The translations under genes and the position numbers were made by a program. The notes beneath the pieces were generated by a model that saw only the letters and a list, made by a program, of their open reading frames with translations, searched no databases and was not told where the DNA came from. A stretch of DNA of 64,000 nucleotides, from NCBI RefSeq assembly GCF_000756385.1, contig NZ_JNFC01000007.1, positions 22,928 through 86,927 of the forward strand, read 5' to 3'. Origin of the DNA: Sphingopyxis sp. LC363 (lineage in GTDB: Bacteria; Pseudomonadota; Alphaproteobacteria; Sphingomonadales; Sphingomonadaceae). This document shows positions 27,630-39,569 of this stretch, piece after piece (within the stretch, counting starts at the first letter, position 1; the number at the start of each line of letters is the position of its first letter).

Positions 27630-29687
27630 ATGAATTTGCTGAGTGAGGCTTTTGTGACACGCATAGCGCGTACGCTGCTGCTGGCGCTGGCGCTCGCCGC
27701 GTTCAGCCCCGCGCACGCGCAATCGACGCATATCCATCCCAAACTCGTTGCCGAATCGGCCACCCCCGCGCCCGGCGGCACGACGACGCTGGCGCTAACC
27801 ATGGCGCCCGACAAGACGTGGCACGGCTATTGGGTCAATGGCGGCGACGCGGGCTTCGGCCTGTCGGTCGAATGGAACGCGCCCGAGGGGGTGACGATCG
27901 CGCCCTTCCGCTATCCCGTTCCCGATGCGCTGATCCTCTTCGGCATGATGAACCATGTCTATGAGCATCCCTATGCGCTGCTCGCCGAGGTGCGGGTCGA
28001 CGAAAGCGTCGCGCCCGGCACCGACTTGACCTTGTCGGGTGTCGCCAACTGGCTGGCCTGCACCGACAAGGTGTGCGTCCCCGAACGGGCGGTGATCTCG
28101 GTCGCATTGAAAGCAGGCGACGGGGCGATCCCGGACGCGTCGCGCACTCGCTTCGACGGCTGGCGCGCGCTGCTTCCGCAGCCGCTCGATCGGCACGGCG
28201 CGTGGGAGCGGCGCGGCGAGACGGTGCGCTTCGCCATTCCCCTGCCCGCCAGCACCCAGATCGACGCACCACACCTGTTCGTCGAGACGCAGGATGTCGT
28301 CGATTATGCCGCGCCCCAGAAGTTCAGCCGCAACGGCGATCAGATCATCGTCGAGACGCGCGCCAAGGGCGAGAAGGCCGGGCCGGTTTCGGCGCTGCTC
28401 AAGCTGGGCGGCGGGCGCGGCCTGTCGCTCAAGCTCGAACCCGGCACGGTGCCCGCGGCCGGCGAAGCGATTGCGGGACCGACGGGCGCGATCGGCGGGA
28501 CGCTGTTCTGGACCGCGCTCGGCGGCGCGATCCTCGGCGGGCTGATCCTCAACCTGATGCCCTGCGTCTTCCCGATCCTCAGCCTCAAGGCGCTCAGCCT
28601 TGCGCGGTCGGGTGGCGTTGCACGGAGCGCCAAGGTCGAAGCGCTCGCTTACACCGCCGGCGCGATCGTCACCGCGCTGCTCCTCGGCGGCGCGTTGCTC
28701 GCGCTCCGGGCGGCGGGCGAGCAGGTCGGCTGGGCCTTCCAGCTCCAGCATCCGGTCAGCGTGCTCGCGCTGCTGATTCTCGCGCTGGCAATCACGCTCA
28801 ACCTGCTCGGATATTATGAACTGCCGTCGTTCGGCGGCGGGCAAGCGCTTGCTGAAAAGGGCGGCGCGGCGGGCGGCTTCTGGACCGGCGCGCTCGCGGC
28901 CTTCGTCGCCACCCCGTGCAGCGGGCCGCTGCTCGGTGCTGCGCTCGGCGCGACTTTGGTGCTGCCGGCATGGGCGGCGCTGCCGATCTTCGGCGGGTTG
29001 GGGCTGGGGCTCGCCCTGCCCTTCCTCGCGATCGGTTTCGTCCCCGCCTTGCGGCGCCGCCTGCCCAAGCCGGGCCCGTGGATGGACCGGTTCCGCAAAT
29101 GGATGGCACTGCCGATGGGCCTCACCACGCTCGCGCTGGCATGGCTGCTGTGGCGCCAACTCGGCAGCGGCGGGCAGCTTCTGTGGCCCAGCCTCGCGGT
29201 CGCGATGGCACTTGTCCTTCTGACGCAATACGGCGCGATCCAGCGCGGCGACCGGCGGTCGTGGCTGTTGATCGCGTCGGGCCTGCTCCTCGTCGTCAGC
29301 CTTGCAGGAACGGTGACCGAGGTTGCCGAGGCGGAGCGCAGCATTGAGGGCGCGGGCTCGACCTTCTCCCCCGATGCGCTCACCAAGGCGCGTGCCACCG
29401 GCAAGCCCGTCTTCGTCTATTTCACCGCCGACTGGTGCCTGTCGTGCAAGGCGAACGAAGCCGGCGCGATCGAGCGCGAGGCGGTGCAGAAAGCCTTCGA
29501 CAAGGCCAGCGTCGTCACGCTCGTCGGCGACTGGACCAATGGCGATCCGGTCATCACGCGCACGCTCGCCGAGCATGGCCGCAACAGCGTGCCACTCTAC
29601 CTCTGGTATGCGCCGGGCACCGCCAAGCCCGAAATCCTGCCGCAGATCCTGACCCCGGGTCTGCTCACCGACAAGGCGGGCGGCTGA
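27630..29687 (+). CDS. DsbD-like thiol:disulfide interchange protein
   Basis: About 685 residues; a GTG at 27654 with GAGG upstream is an equally good start and gives a compact signal peptide. Domains in order: signal peptide, a ~240-residue periplasmic domain with CTDKVC (DsbD-alpha/ScsB-like), a DsbD membrane core of about eight helices with one redox Cys in LNLMPCVFPI and another in ATPCSGP, and a C-terminal thioredoxin domain with YFTADWCLSCKANE. It moves electrons from cytoplasmic thioredoxin to periplasmic thiols. The stop overlaps the tlyA start by one base. Confidence 0.88.
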   Translation: MNLLSEAFVTRIARTLLLALALAAFSPAHAQSTHIHPKLVAESATPAPGGTTTLALTMAPDKTWHGYWVNGGDAGFGLSVEWNAPEGVTIAPFRYPVPDALILFGMMNHVYEHPYALLAEVRVDESVAPGTDLTLSGVANWLACTDKVCVPERAVISVALKAGDGAIPDASRTRFDGWRALLPQPLDRHGAWERRGETVRFAIPLPASTQIDAPHLFVETQDVVDYAAPQKFSRNGDQIIVETRAKGEKAGPVSALLKLGGGRGLSLKLEPGTVPAAGEAIAGPTGAIGGTLFWTALGGAILGGLILNLMPCVFPILSLKALSLARSGGVARSAKVEALAYTAGAIVTALLLGGALLALRAAGEQVGWAFQLQHPVSVLALLILALAITLNLLGYYELPSFGGGQALAEKGGAAGGFWTGALAAFVATPCSGPLLGAALGATLVLPAWAALPIFGGLGLGLALPFLAIGFVPALRRRLPKPGPWMDRFRKWMALPMGLTTLALAWLLWRQLGSGGQLLWPSLAVAMALVLLTQYGAIQRGDRRSWLLIASGLLLVVSLAGTVTEVAEAERSIEGAGSTFSPDALTKARATGKPVFVYFTADWCLSCKANEAGAIEREAVQKAFDKASVVTLVGDWTNGDPVITRTLAEHGRNSVPLYLWYAPGTAKPEILPQILTPGLLTDKAGG

Positions 29688-30427
29688 TGGCGAAGCAGCG
29701 CGCCGACCAGTTGCTCGTCGACCGTGGGCTGGCCGAAAGCCGGACGCGCGCGCAGGCATTGATCCTTGCCGGGCTTGCCTTCGTCGGCGACCGCAAGATC
29801 GACAAGGCGGGACAGCAGATCGCCGACGATGCCGAGATCAGCGTCAAGGGCCGCGATCACCCATGGGTGTCGCGTGGCGGGATCAAGCTCGACCATGCGC
29901 TTAGGCATCTGGGCTGGGACGTGAGCGGCGCGGTTGCGATCGATGTCGGATCGTCGACCGGCGGGTTCACCGACGTGTTGCTCAGCCGCGGCGCGGCGCG
30001 CGTCTATGCAATCGATTCGGGCACCAACCAGCTCGCATGGAAACTCCGGCAGGACCCGCGCGTCATTGTCCACGAACAAACGAGCGCGCGCATCCTGACC
30101 GCCGGCCATATCCCCGAACCCGTCGACCTGATCGTTTGTGACGCGAGCTTCATCGCGCTGTCGAAGGTGCTGCCGGTGCCCATGAGCTTCGCGAAACCCG
30201 GTGCCCGCATGGTCGCGCTGATCAAGCCGCAATTCGAGGCCGAGCGTCGCGAAGTCGGCAAAAAAGGGGTGGTGCGTGATGCCGAGGTGCATGCGCGCGT
30301 TTGCGCCGAGATGCGAGATTGGCTGCAAAGCGAAGGCTGGGACGTCGCCGACCTCGTTGAAAGCCCGATCACTGGGCCCGAGGGCAATGTCGAATTTCTG
30401 ATTGCAGCGGTGAATCGAGCCGCTTGA
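29687..30427 (+). CDS. tlyA: TlyA-family rRNA 2'-O-methyltransferase
   Basis: 246 residues. The N-terminal S4 RNA-binding domain (RADQLLVDRGLAESRTRAQA) is followed by an FtsJ-like SAM-binding domain with AIDVGSSTGGFTDVLL and the catalytic Lys region ALIKPQFE. Known members methylate ribose 2'-OH in 16S and/or 23S rRNA. The start overlaps the stop of the preceding gene (TGATG), so the two are probably co-translated. Confidence 0.9.
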   Translation: MAKQRADQLLVDRGLAESRTRAQALILAGLAFVGDRKIDKAGQQIADDAEISVKGRDHPWVSRGGIKLDHALRHLGWDVSGAVAIDVGSSTGGFTDVLLSRGAARVYAIDSGTNQLAWKLRQDPRVIVHEQTSARILTAGHIPEPVDLIVCDASFIALSKVLPVPMSFAKPGARMVALIKPQFEAERREVGKKGVVRDAEVHARVCAEMRDWLQSEGWDVADLVESPITGPEGNVEFLIAAVNRAA

Positions 30428-30488
30428 CGCTACGCCGCACAATCGCGACACAAATGCAACGGATTCGCATTTGGGGGATATTGCGGAC

Positions 30489-31040
30489 ATGACCGAAATC
30501 GCGACACAGGGCCAGCTTCGCATGTCCTACCTGCGTTGGGCGCTCGTCACCGTGCCGGCGATCGTGCTGATCGGCAGCCTGATGGGCCTGCTCTCGAACA
30601 GCGGTTACGGCAATCGCTGGTTCGCCGCGCTCGACCTGCCCTTGATCACACCGCCGGGCTGGGTGTTCGGCACGGTATGGCCGATCCTTTATATCTGCCT
30701 CGGCCTGTCGCTCGCGATGATCCTCCATGCGCGCGGCGCCAAGGGGCGCGGTTTCGCGTTGCTGCTTTTCTTCGTCCAGCTGATCGCCAATTTCGCCTGG
30801 TCGCCGCTTTTCTTCGGCCAGCATCAGGTGACGACCGCGCTCTACCTCATCATCTTCATCCTGATGGTCACGATCGCGACCGCCTTCGCCTTCGCGCCGA
30901 TCCGCAAGGCAGCCGCATGGCTGCTCGTGCCCTATATGGTCTGGCTCAGCTTTGCCGCGATCCTGAATTTCCAGATCGATCAGCGCAATCCCGACGCCGA
31001 AACCCTTGTCCCCGCCGCCGCCAGCACCCAGATAAGGTGA
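30489..31040 (+). CDS. TspO/MBR-family tryptophan-rich membrane protein
   Basis: 183 residues from the ATG at 30489 (GGGGGA upstream). It has five membrane helices and the signature patterns PPGWVFGTVWPILYICLGLS and NFAWSPLFFGQ. TspO proteins bind tetrapyrroles and affect stress responses and pigment regulation. Function here is not further defined. A TTG at 30471 is an alternative start. Confidence 0.9.
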   Translation: MTEIATQGQLRMSYLRWALVTVPAIVLIGSLMGLLSNSGYGNRWFAALDLPLITPPGWVFGTVWPILYICLGLSLAMILHARGAKGRGFALLLFFVQLIANFAWSPLFFGQHQVTTALYLIIFILMVTIATAFAFAPIRKAAAWLLVPYMVWLSFAAILNFQIDQRNPDAETLVPAAASTQIR

Positions 31041-31088
31041 AGGCGCAAGGGACAACCCGGGGGCCACCCCGACGAAGGAATATCAGAC

Positions 31089-31415
31089 ATGCAGAGCGAA
31101 AACCGCTTTTTCGACGACCTCGCCAAGATGGTGAACGGCATTGCCGGGACCGTCGCCGGCGCCGGCCGCGAAGCCGAAGCCGCGATGCGCGACCGCGCGA
31201 AGGAATTCGTCGGCCGCATGGATTTCGTCAGCCGCGAGGAATTCGAGGCGGTGAAGCAGATGGCCGCCACCGCGCGCGCCGAAGCCGAAGCGCTGAAAGC
31301 GCGGCTCGACAAGCTCGAGGGCGCAAACAAGCCCGCTGCGGCGCCAAAGGCGGCTGCCAAGACGGCGCCCGCAAAACCGGCGGCAAAGCCCGCGGCGCGC
31401 AAGCCCAAAAGCTGA
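31089..31415 (+). CDS. UbiK-family accessory factor (BMFP domain)
   Basis: 108 residues. The N-terminal ENRFFDDLAKMVNGIAGTVA segment, the central SREEFEAVKQM and a following Ala/Lys coiled coil (EAEALKARLDKLEG) match the short UbiK/BMFP family, which assists ubiquinone biosynthesis in the cytoplasm and associates with membranes. The C-terminal 30 residues are a low-complexity Lys/Ala/Pro tail. Confidence 0.85.
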   Translation: MQSENRFFDDLAKMVNGIAGTVAGAGREAEAAMRDRAKEFVGRMDFVSREEFEAVKQMAATARAEAEALKARLDKLEGANKPAAAPKAAAKTAPAKPAAKPAARKPKS

Positions 31416-31513
31416 CGCGTCCCCCGCGCCCGCCGTATCTTGTCTGCAAATTATCCCCGGATGACGTGGGACGCGGACTCGCGTCGCTGCGCCATCCGGG
31501 CTAAGGCGCGCGC

Positions 31514-32020
31514 ATGAGTGACGATCTATACGACGACGATGACGGCCAGGACGCCGCGCCGATGGAAATGCTAGCGTCCTATTTCGCCGCGCACGACTGG
31601 CCGCACGAGATGGTCGGTGAGGACGAGATCGTCGCGACCGCGCAGGGCAGCTGGACGGCCTATGAGCTGCGCGCGGTGTGGCGGCCCGACGACGGGGTGA
31701 TCCAGCTCCTCGCCTTTCCCGACATTCGCGTTGTCGAGGACAAGCGCGCAGTGGCGCACGAGGCGCTCGCGATGATCAACGAGCAGCTCTGGCTCGGCCA
31801 TTTCGAGCTGTGGTCGAACAGCGGCACGATTCTCTTCCGCCACGGCATGCTCGTCGGCGCTGATGCGGCGCTGTCGCTCGACCTGACCGAAACGCTGATC
31901 GAAAGCGCGATCGACGAATGCGAGCGCTTCTATCCGGTGTTCCAGTTCGTGCTGTGGGGCGGCAAGACGCCGGCCGAGGCGCTCGCCGCCTCGCTCATCG
32001 AAACGCGCGGCGAGGCTTAA
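31514..32020 (+). CDS. YbjN domain-containing protein
   Basis: 168 residues, acidic, no signal peptide. The fold pattern (MEMLASYFAAHDW near the start, ELWSNSGTILFRHGM in the middle and SAIDECERFYPVFQFVLWGG near the end) fits the YbjN family, a putative chaperone-like or regulatory fold with no defined enzymatic role. It stands 98 bp after ubiK. Confidence 0.8.
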   Translation: MSDDLYDDDDGQDAAPMEMLASYFAAHDWPHEMVGEDEIVATAQGSWTAYELRAVWRPDDGVIQLLAFPDIRVVEDKRAVAHEALAMINEQLWLGHFELWSNSGTILFRHGMLVGADAALSLDLTETLIESAIDECERFYPVFQFVLWGGKTPAEALAASLIETRGEA

Positions 32021-32059
32021 CCCCCTTCCCCGCTCGCATCCAGCGGGTTCGGAGGGCCC

Positions 32060-33013
32060 TTACCTTTTCTCGAACCTCGTCAGGCCAGCGCCGAGCTCGT
32101 TCGCCCCGATCGCCAGCGCCTCGCCGCTCCAGTCGGCGACGAATACCGACCGGCGATCGATGCCCGCGGGCAGGCTCGCGCGATTGCCCTCGATGACGAG
32201 CCCACGCGACGGATTCTTGCGCTCCTCGGCCGCGACGGCGATGAAGGCCGAATAATTTTCCTTGTCGCGCCCCTGCACGAACAGATTGTTCGAAATCCGC
32301 CCGATCGAACCCGAGGGCAGGTCGATCATATAATTGGTCGCCTTCCCCTGAGTATCGTCGAAGCTGTTGTCGTCGATGTCGACCCGCACCGCGCGTGTCT
32401 TGAGATAATGGCCGCCGCTGCCTTTTTCAAAGCGCGTGCGGGTGACGGCGACGCGGCCGTAGATGCCGGTATAGACGCTGTGCGCGCAGCTCAAACCCCG
32501 GTCGCAGCGGCCGAGGCGCGAAAAGGTCGAACGGTCGATCGTCAGCGTCGCGTCGGGATCGTCGGCGGTCAGGATGCCCTGTTCGCTGTCGCGGAACATC
32601 GCGTTCACAATGTCGAGATCGCTGGTTTCGAGCCGGATGCCCGCGCCATTGCCGTCGGGAACGCGCATATTCTGAAAGACGATGCCGTCGATGCGCGCGC
32701 CATCGCCGCGCAGCACGAGCGCTGCCTTGCCTTCGCAGGTCACGCCGTCGAAGATCGCCCGGCCCGGCTCGGCGGCGACGAAGGCGATGCGCCCCGCGGT
32801 CTGCACCGCGCAATCGCGGTGATAGCCGGGGGCGATACGGATCGTCCCTTCACCCTCGCCGATCGCATCGACCGCGTCCTGCAGCCGCCCGAAACCGCGG
32901 CCGTCGATGCTGTAGGGCGCGCCGCCCGTCTGCGCCGGCAGCGGCGCGGACGCGAAAAGCAGCGGCAGGGCGAGCAGCGGCAGCAGCGGCCGGCGAAGGA
33001 TCGATCTGAACAT
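32060..33013 (-). CDS. Secreted right-handed beta-helix repeat protein
   Basis: 317 residues with a signal peptide (LLPLLALPLLFASAPLPAQ). The body is a run of about 20-25-residue turns with Asn/Asp/Gly at corners (for example IRLETSDLDIVNAMFRDSEQ), as in pectate-lyase-like or periplasmic copper-binding-protein-like helices. No lyase catalytic residues are obvious. It may bind or cut polysaccharide, but this is inferred from fold only. Confidence 0.75.
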   Translation of the reverse strand: MFRSILRRPLLPLLALPLLFASAPLPAQTGGAPYSIDGRGFGRLQDAVDAIGEGEGTIRIAPGYHRDCAVQTAGRIAFVAAEPGRAIFDGVTCEGKAALVLRGDGARIDGIVFQNMRVPDGNGAGIRLETSDLDIVNAMFRDSEQGILTADDPDATLTIDRSTFSRLGRCDRGLSCAHSVYTGIYGRVAVTRTRFEKGSGGHYLKTRAVRVDIDDNSFDDTQGKATNYMIDLPSGSIGRISNNLFVQGRDKENYSAFIAVAAEERKNPSRGLVIEGNRASLPAGIDRRSVFVADWSGEALAIGANELGAGLTRFEKR

Positions 33014-33124
33014 GGACCGCGCATAGCGATTTTAGCGACGCAAGTCGTTGGTGAAGCTGGTTAACCCCGTACCTGTCTCGCTTTCGGACAAGTGCGGACA
33101 CGCCCATTAACCGTCGCGCCGAAA

Positions 33125-35755
<2,631 letters not shown>

Positions 35756-35761
35756 CTTGCT

Positions 35762-35862
35762 CCCCTCCCGCTTGCGGGAGGGGTCGGGGGAGGGTCCGTT
35801 CAATCTCGGGCGGCGTAGAAAGGAACAGGCCCTCCCCTAACCCCTCCCGCAAGCGGGAGGGG
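35762..35862. repeat. GC-rich double palindrome between metH halves
   Basis: Two 22-bp perfect palindromes (35762-35783 and 35841-35862, both beginning CCCCTCCCGC) face each other around about 57 bp that include matching GGGGGAGGG and CCCTCCCC tracts. The whole block can also fold as one long hairpin. It sits within an operon that is otherwise overlapped gene to gene. Confidence 0.85.
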
Positions 35863-35864
35863 AA

Positions 35865-36914
35865 TTACGCCGCCATCGTGAACGGCTCCAGCCCCGCAAG
35901 CCGCGTGCGCACCGGAACGTCGGGAATATGTCGCGGCGCGAGACCCGCGATCGCTTTCGCCATCGCAGCGATATGTGCCGGCGTCGACCCGCAACAGCCG
36001 CCCAGAATGTTGACCTGCCCATGCTCGGCCCATTCGCGCACCAGCTCCGCGGTTGTTTCAGGCATCTCGTCATATTCGCCGAGTTCGTTGGGAAGCCCGG
36101 CGTTTGGATAGACCATCACGAGCGCGTCGGCGAGATCGGACAGCACTTTCACATGCGGGCGGAGCTGTGACGCGCCGAACGAGCAGTTGAGCCCGATCGT
36201 CAGCGGCTTCGCATGGCGCACGGCATACCAGAAAGCCTCGACCGTGTGTCCCGACAGGTTGCGTCCTGACAGGTCGGTGAGCGTCATCGAAATCATCAGC
36301 GGCAGCTCGCGTCCGACCTTGGCTTCGGCTTCGAGCGTCGCGGCGATCCCCGCCTTGGCGTTCAATGTGTCGAAGATCGTCTCGATCAGGATGAAATCGG
36401 CGCCGCCTTCGGCAAGCGCGACGACCTGGTCGAGATAGACGTCTTTCAGCTCGTCGAAGTCGATCTCGCGATAGCCCGGGTTGTTGACGTCGGGCGACAG
36501 CGACAGCGTCTTGTTCGTCGGCCCGACCGCGCCCGCGACGAAGCGGCGGCGGCCGTCGAGCGCTTCATATTTCACTGCCGTCTCGCGGCCCAGCCGCGCG
36601 CTTTCGATGTTGATGTCCGCGACGAGCGTCTCGGCACCATAATCGGCCTGACTGATCCGGTTCGCGCTGAAGGTGTTGGTCGACACGATGTCCGACCCCG
36701 CCGCCAGATAGGCCTCGCCGATCGCGGTGACGACGTCGGGGCGCGTCAGCGCGAGAATGTCGTTGTTGCCCTTCTGATCGTGCGTCAGACCGAGCGTGCC
36801 GGCATAGTCGGCTTCGTCGAGCTTACGGAGCTGGATCTGGGTGCCCCAGCCGCCGTCGGTCAGGAGGATGCGCTCCCTTGCCGCCGCGGTGAGGGCTTCG
36901 CGTGCGCTGCTCAT
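35865..36914 (-). CDS. Homocysteine methyltransferase barrel (MetH part 1)
   Basis: 349 residues from the ATG at 36914, overlapping the metF stop by 4 nt. ILLTDGGWGTQIQ opens the barrel, GLNCSFGA supplies one zinc-binding Cys, and NILGGCCGSTPAHI the other two. This is the S-methyltransferase domain that binds and activates homocysteine. With the next gene it makes up complete cobalamin-dependent methionine synthase. A betaine- or SAM-dependent homocysteine methyltransferase is unlikely given the neighbour. Confidence 0.92.
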   Translation of the reverse strand: MSSAREALTAAARERILLTDGGWGTQIQLRKLDEADYAGTLGLTHDQKGNNDILALTRPDVVTAIGEAYLAAGSDIVSTNTFSANRISQADYGAETLVADINIESARLGRETAVKYEALDGRRRFVAGAVGPTNKTLSLSPDVNNPGYREIDFDELKDVYLDQVVALAEGGADFILIETIFDTLNAKAGIAATLEAEAKVGRELPLMISMTLTDLSGRNLSGHTVEAFWYAVRHAKPLTIGLNCSFGASQLRPHVKVLSDLADALVMVYPNAGLPNELGEYDEMPETTAELVREWAEHGQVNILGGCCGSTPAHIAAMAKAIAGLAPRHIPDVPVRTRLAGLEPFTMAA

Positions 36915-37849
36915 GCTGCCTGATCCTTTGCGGTCGAAACCGGCCGCAGCCCCAGCAGATGGCAGATGGCATAGCTGAGCTCGGCGCGGTTGAGGGTGTA
37001 GAAGTGGAAATCGCGCACGCCGCCCGCGTAGAGGCGGCGGCACATTTCGGCGGCGATCGTCGCCGCGACGAGCTGGCGCGCGGCGGGATGATCGTCGAGC
37101 CCCTCGAACAACGACACCATCCACGCGGGGATCGCGGTGCCGCACATGTCGGCCATGCGCCGCGTCTGCGACACGTTCGACACCGGAAGGATGCCGGGAA
37201 TGATCGGCGCGTCGATGCCCGCTGCCGCCGCCGCATCGCGAAAGCGCAGGAAGCTGTCGGGCGAGAAAAAGAATTGCGTGATCGCGCGCGTTGCGCCGGC
37301 GTCGAGCTTGCGCTTCAGATTGTCGAGGTCGGACTGCGGGCAATCGGCATCGGGATGCACCTCGGGATAAGCTGCCACTGAAATCTCGAAGGGCGCGACC
37401 GCCTTCAGCCCCGCGACCAGTTCGATCGCATTGGCATAGCCTTGCGGGTGCGCCCGATAGGGCTCGCCACCCGGGACGTCGCCGCGCAGCGCGACGATAT
37501 GGCGCACGCCCGCTTCCCAATAGGCCTGCGCGACCTCGTCGATCTCGGCGCGCGAGGCCTCCACGCAGGTCAGGTGCGCCGCGGGCGGCACGCGGCTTTC
37601 GGCAGCAATGCGCGCGACGGTCGAGTGGGTGCGTTCGCGCGTCGATCCGCCCGCACCATAGGTGACCGATACGAAGCTGGGCGCCAGCGGCTCGAGCGTG
37701 CGGAACGTATCCCACAGCTGCGCTTCCATCTTCTCGGTCTTGGGCGGGAAAAATTCGAAGCTGACGCCGATATCGCCGTCGAGATTGGCGAAGAGCGGCG
37801 ACGCCGCGGCGCGGCGCGCCTCCGCCAGCGAGTTCAAGTTCGACGTCAT
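36911..37849 (-). CDS. metF: Methylenetetrahydrofolate reductase
   Basis: 312 residues. SFEFFPPKTEKME at the N-terminus and FVSVTYGAGGSTRERT are the family signatures, and RAITQFFFSPDSFLRF lies at the FAD site. It makes 5-methyl-THF for MetH. It overlaps the genes on both sides by ATGA and is part of one operon with the upstream ArsR-type regulator. Confidence 0.94.
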   Translation of the reverse strand: MTSNLNSLAEARRAAASPLFANLDGDIGVSFEFFPPKTEKMEAQLWDTFRTLEPLAPSFVSVTYGAGGSTRERTHSTVARIAAESRVPPAAHLTCVEASRAEIDEVAQAYWEAGVRHIVALRGDVPGGEPYRAHPQGYANAIELVAGLKAVAPFEISVAAYPEVHPDADCPQSDLDNLKRKLDAGATRAITQFFFSPDSFLRFRDAAAAAGIDAPIIPGILPVSNVSQTRRMADMCGTAIPAWMVSLFEGLDDHPAARQLVAATIAAEMCRRLYAGGVRDFHFYTLNRAELSYAICHLLGLRPVSTAKDQAA

Positions 37850-38832
37850 GCCGCAAGCCTTTTACTTTGCCCGCCTTCGCTGACGGGGGGTTGATCTTCG
37901 TCGCTGCGACGGCGGCCGAGCCACAGCTTCACGGCCAGCTCCCCGCCTTCGAGCGTCTGGGTGGTTTCGAGCAGCAAGCCCGCCGAGGCGAACCAGCCGC
38001 GGATCTGCGCATCCGAGAATCCGAGGCGGGCATGCGCGGCGAGCGCCCGCAGTTCCTCATCCTCGTGCGGCGCGAAATCGACGACGAGAAGGTGACCGCC
38101 GCCGCGCAGCACGCGGCTCGCCTCGGCGATCACGCGGTCGGGCTCGTGCGCGAAATGGAGCGCCTGATGGATGACGATGCTGTCGATGCTGGCGTCGGCG
38201 ACCGGCAGGTCGAGGAAATCGCCCTGCAACAGATCGACGGGCACCGGCTGCCGCTCGAGCTTCGTGCGCGCAATGCGCAGCATTTCGGGGCTGCGGTCGA
38301 GCGCGGTGATCCGGCGCGCGGTCGGTGCGAAAATCTCGGCCATCCGGCCGGTGCCGGTGCCGATGTCGAGCAAATGGCCGAGGCGGCGGTTGTGCATCAT
38401 CGCCAGCATTGCGGCTTCGACTTCGCTCTCGGCGATATGGCGCGATCGGATCGCGTCCCATTCGGCGGCATGCTCGGCGAAATAGCGTTCGGCCGCCGCG
38501 ACACGCTCGTCGCGCACCGCCGCCAGCCGCCGAGCATCATGCGCGATGACGCGCGTTTCGCGCGCGGAGAAAGGCCATTTCTCCGCCTGACCGATAATCT
38601 CGGCGACCGGCCCTTCGCCGGCGATGCGCAGGAAAACCCAGCTTCCCTCGCGCCGCCGCTCGACGATTCCAGCCTCGACAAGGATACGGACATGGCGCGA
38701 TACGCGCGGCTGGCTCTGGTCGAGAACGATCGCGAGTTCGCCGATCGCAAGCTCCATCTCGCGCAGCAGCGCGACGACTCGCAGTCGCGTCGGATCCGCG
38801 AGAGCGCGGAAAATGTCGATAAGCTCACTCAC
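37846..38832 (-). CDS. ArsR-type regulator fused to a SAM-dependent methyltransferase
   Basis: 328 residues from the GTG at 38832 (TTG at 38835 is alternative; a longer opening upstream crosses the promoter). The first ~90 residues are an ArsR winged helix (FRALADPTRLRVVALLREME, QPRVSRHVRILVEAGIV) with no cysteine for metal binding. From about residue 140 there is a class I methyltransferase with LLDIGTGTGRMAEIF. Heading a metF-metH operon and controlled by a palindrome at its own promoter, it is likely a SAM- or SAH-responsive repressor of methionine synthesis. The methyltransferase domain may serve only as the ligand sensor. Confidence 0.85.
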   Translation of the reverse strand: MSELIDIFRALADPTRLRVVALLREMELAIGELAIVLDQSQPRVSRHVRILVEAGIVERRREGSWVFLRIAGEGPVAEIIGQAEKWPFSARETRVIAHDARRLAAVRDERVAAAERYFAEHAAEWDAIRSRHIAESEVEAAMLAMMHNRRLGHLLDIGTGTGRMAEIFAPTARRITALDRSPEMLRIARTKLERQPVPVDLLQGDFLDLPVADASIDSIVIHQALHFAHEPDRVIAEASRVLRGGGHLLVVDFAPHEDEELRALAAHARLGFSDAQIRGWFASAGLLLETTQTLEGGELAVKLWLGRRRSDEDQPPVSEGGQSKRLAA

Positions 38833-38839
38833 CAAAGGA

Positions 38840-38868
38840 CATATAAAGCTTTCTTTATATCTGGTCAA
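38840..38868 (-). promoter_or_regulatory. Promoter of the met operon with embedded ArsR-type operator
   Basis: On the minus strand a -35 TTGACC (38868-38863) and a -10 TATATG (38845-38840) are separated by 17 bp. A perfect 8-bp inverted repeat with a 4-bp spacer (ATATAAAG/CTTTATAT, 38841-38860) covers most of the spacer and the -10. Binding there would block RNA polymerase. The GTG start (38832) lies only seven bases beyond the -10, so the mRNA is expected to be leaderless or nearly so. Confidence 0.75.
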
Positions 38869-39065
38869 CCAAGCGCCGTGCCACGATTTTCCGCGGTGCG
38901 CGCCGCGGTCGTCGCGGCATTGCGACGCAACAGCGGGGTCAATCGCCAAAAGGACGGTTGCACGCCATTTGGCGAGTGGGTAATTCTGCGCGCGATTGGC
39001 AATGTTCGGGATCGATCAGTTCCTGTGCCGGTCGATCAGTCCAAATTTGAGAGGGGTATTCCCAC

Positions 39066-39398
39066 ATGAAGAAATCGATCACTCTGTCGCTCGTCCTCGC
39101 CGCTTCGATGGGCCTCGCTGCTTGCGCCGAAAAGGCTGCCGACGACACGGCCGCCACGACCGAAGACGCAGCCGCGACCGTCGAAGGCGCTGCTGACGGC
39201 GCGATGGAAGCTGCCGAAGGCGCTGCCGACGCGACCGCCGCCGCCGCTGGCGAAGCCGGTGCCGCCGCCGACGCTGCTGGCGATGCCGCCGCTGCCGGCG
39301 ACGCCGCCACCGCCACCGACAAGGCGGCCGAAGCTGCCGGCGCTGCCCAAGAAGCCGCCGACGCCGCCAAGGGCGCGATGGAAGAAGCCAAGAAGTAA
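39066..39398 (+). CDS. Small Ala-rich lipoprotein, copy 1
   Basis: 110 residues. The signal peptide MKKSITLSLVLAASMGLAAC ends in a lipobox (LAAC). The rest is a highly repetitive Ala/Asp/Glu/Lys sequence (AAEGAADATAAAAGEAGAAA), predicted as long helix. GAGAGGGG precedes the ATG. A second lipoprotein of the same design starts about 170 bp downstream. Such proteins may act as periplasmic spacers or osmotic-stress proteins; no function can be assigned. Confidence 0.8.
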   Translation: MKKSITLSLVLAASMGLAACAEKAADDTAATTEDAAATVEGAADGAMEAAEGAADATAAAAGEAGAAADAAGDAAAAGDAATATDKAAEAAGAAQEAADAAKGAMEEAKK

Positions 39399-39436
39399 GC
39401 TTCTTTCCGGCCTCTTCGGGGCCGAAGAAACAGGAA

Positions 39437-39471
39437 GGGGTCGACGGCTTGCCGGCGGCCCCTTTCCTTTT
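39437..39471 (+). terminator. Probable terminator after first small lipoprotein gene
   Basis: An imperfect hairpin (GGGG, then CGGC-TT-GCCG, then CCCC) is followed by TTTCCTTTT. It lies about 40 bp after the stop. Confidence 0.45.
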
Positions 39472-39569
39472 CGGGACAGGCGTCGCAGCGCGGTTGCCAA
39501 GCCCCTGATCGCCGGTTAACTCTCTTCCCATGGCCGGCCACCCGGTCATTGCATTCGAAAGGAATACCC

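Noticed and set aside
39079..39549. Arg-rich frames opposite the Ala-rich lipoproteins
   Set aside because: Result of low-complexity coding on the other strand; the plus-strand frames have signal peptides and lipoboxes.
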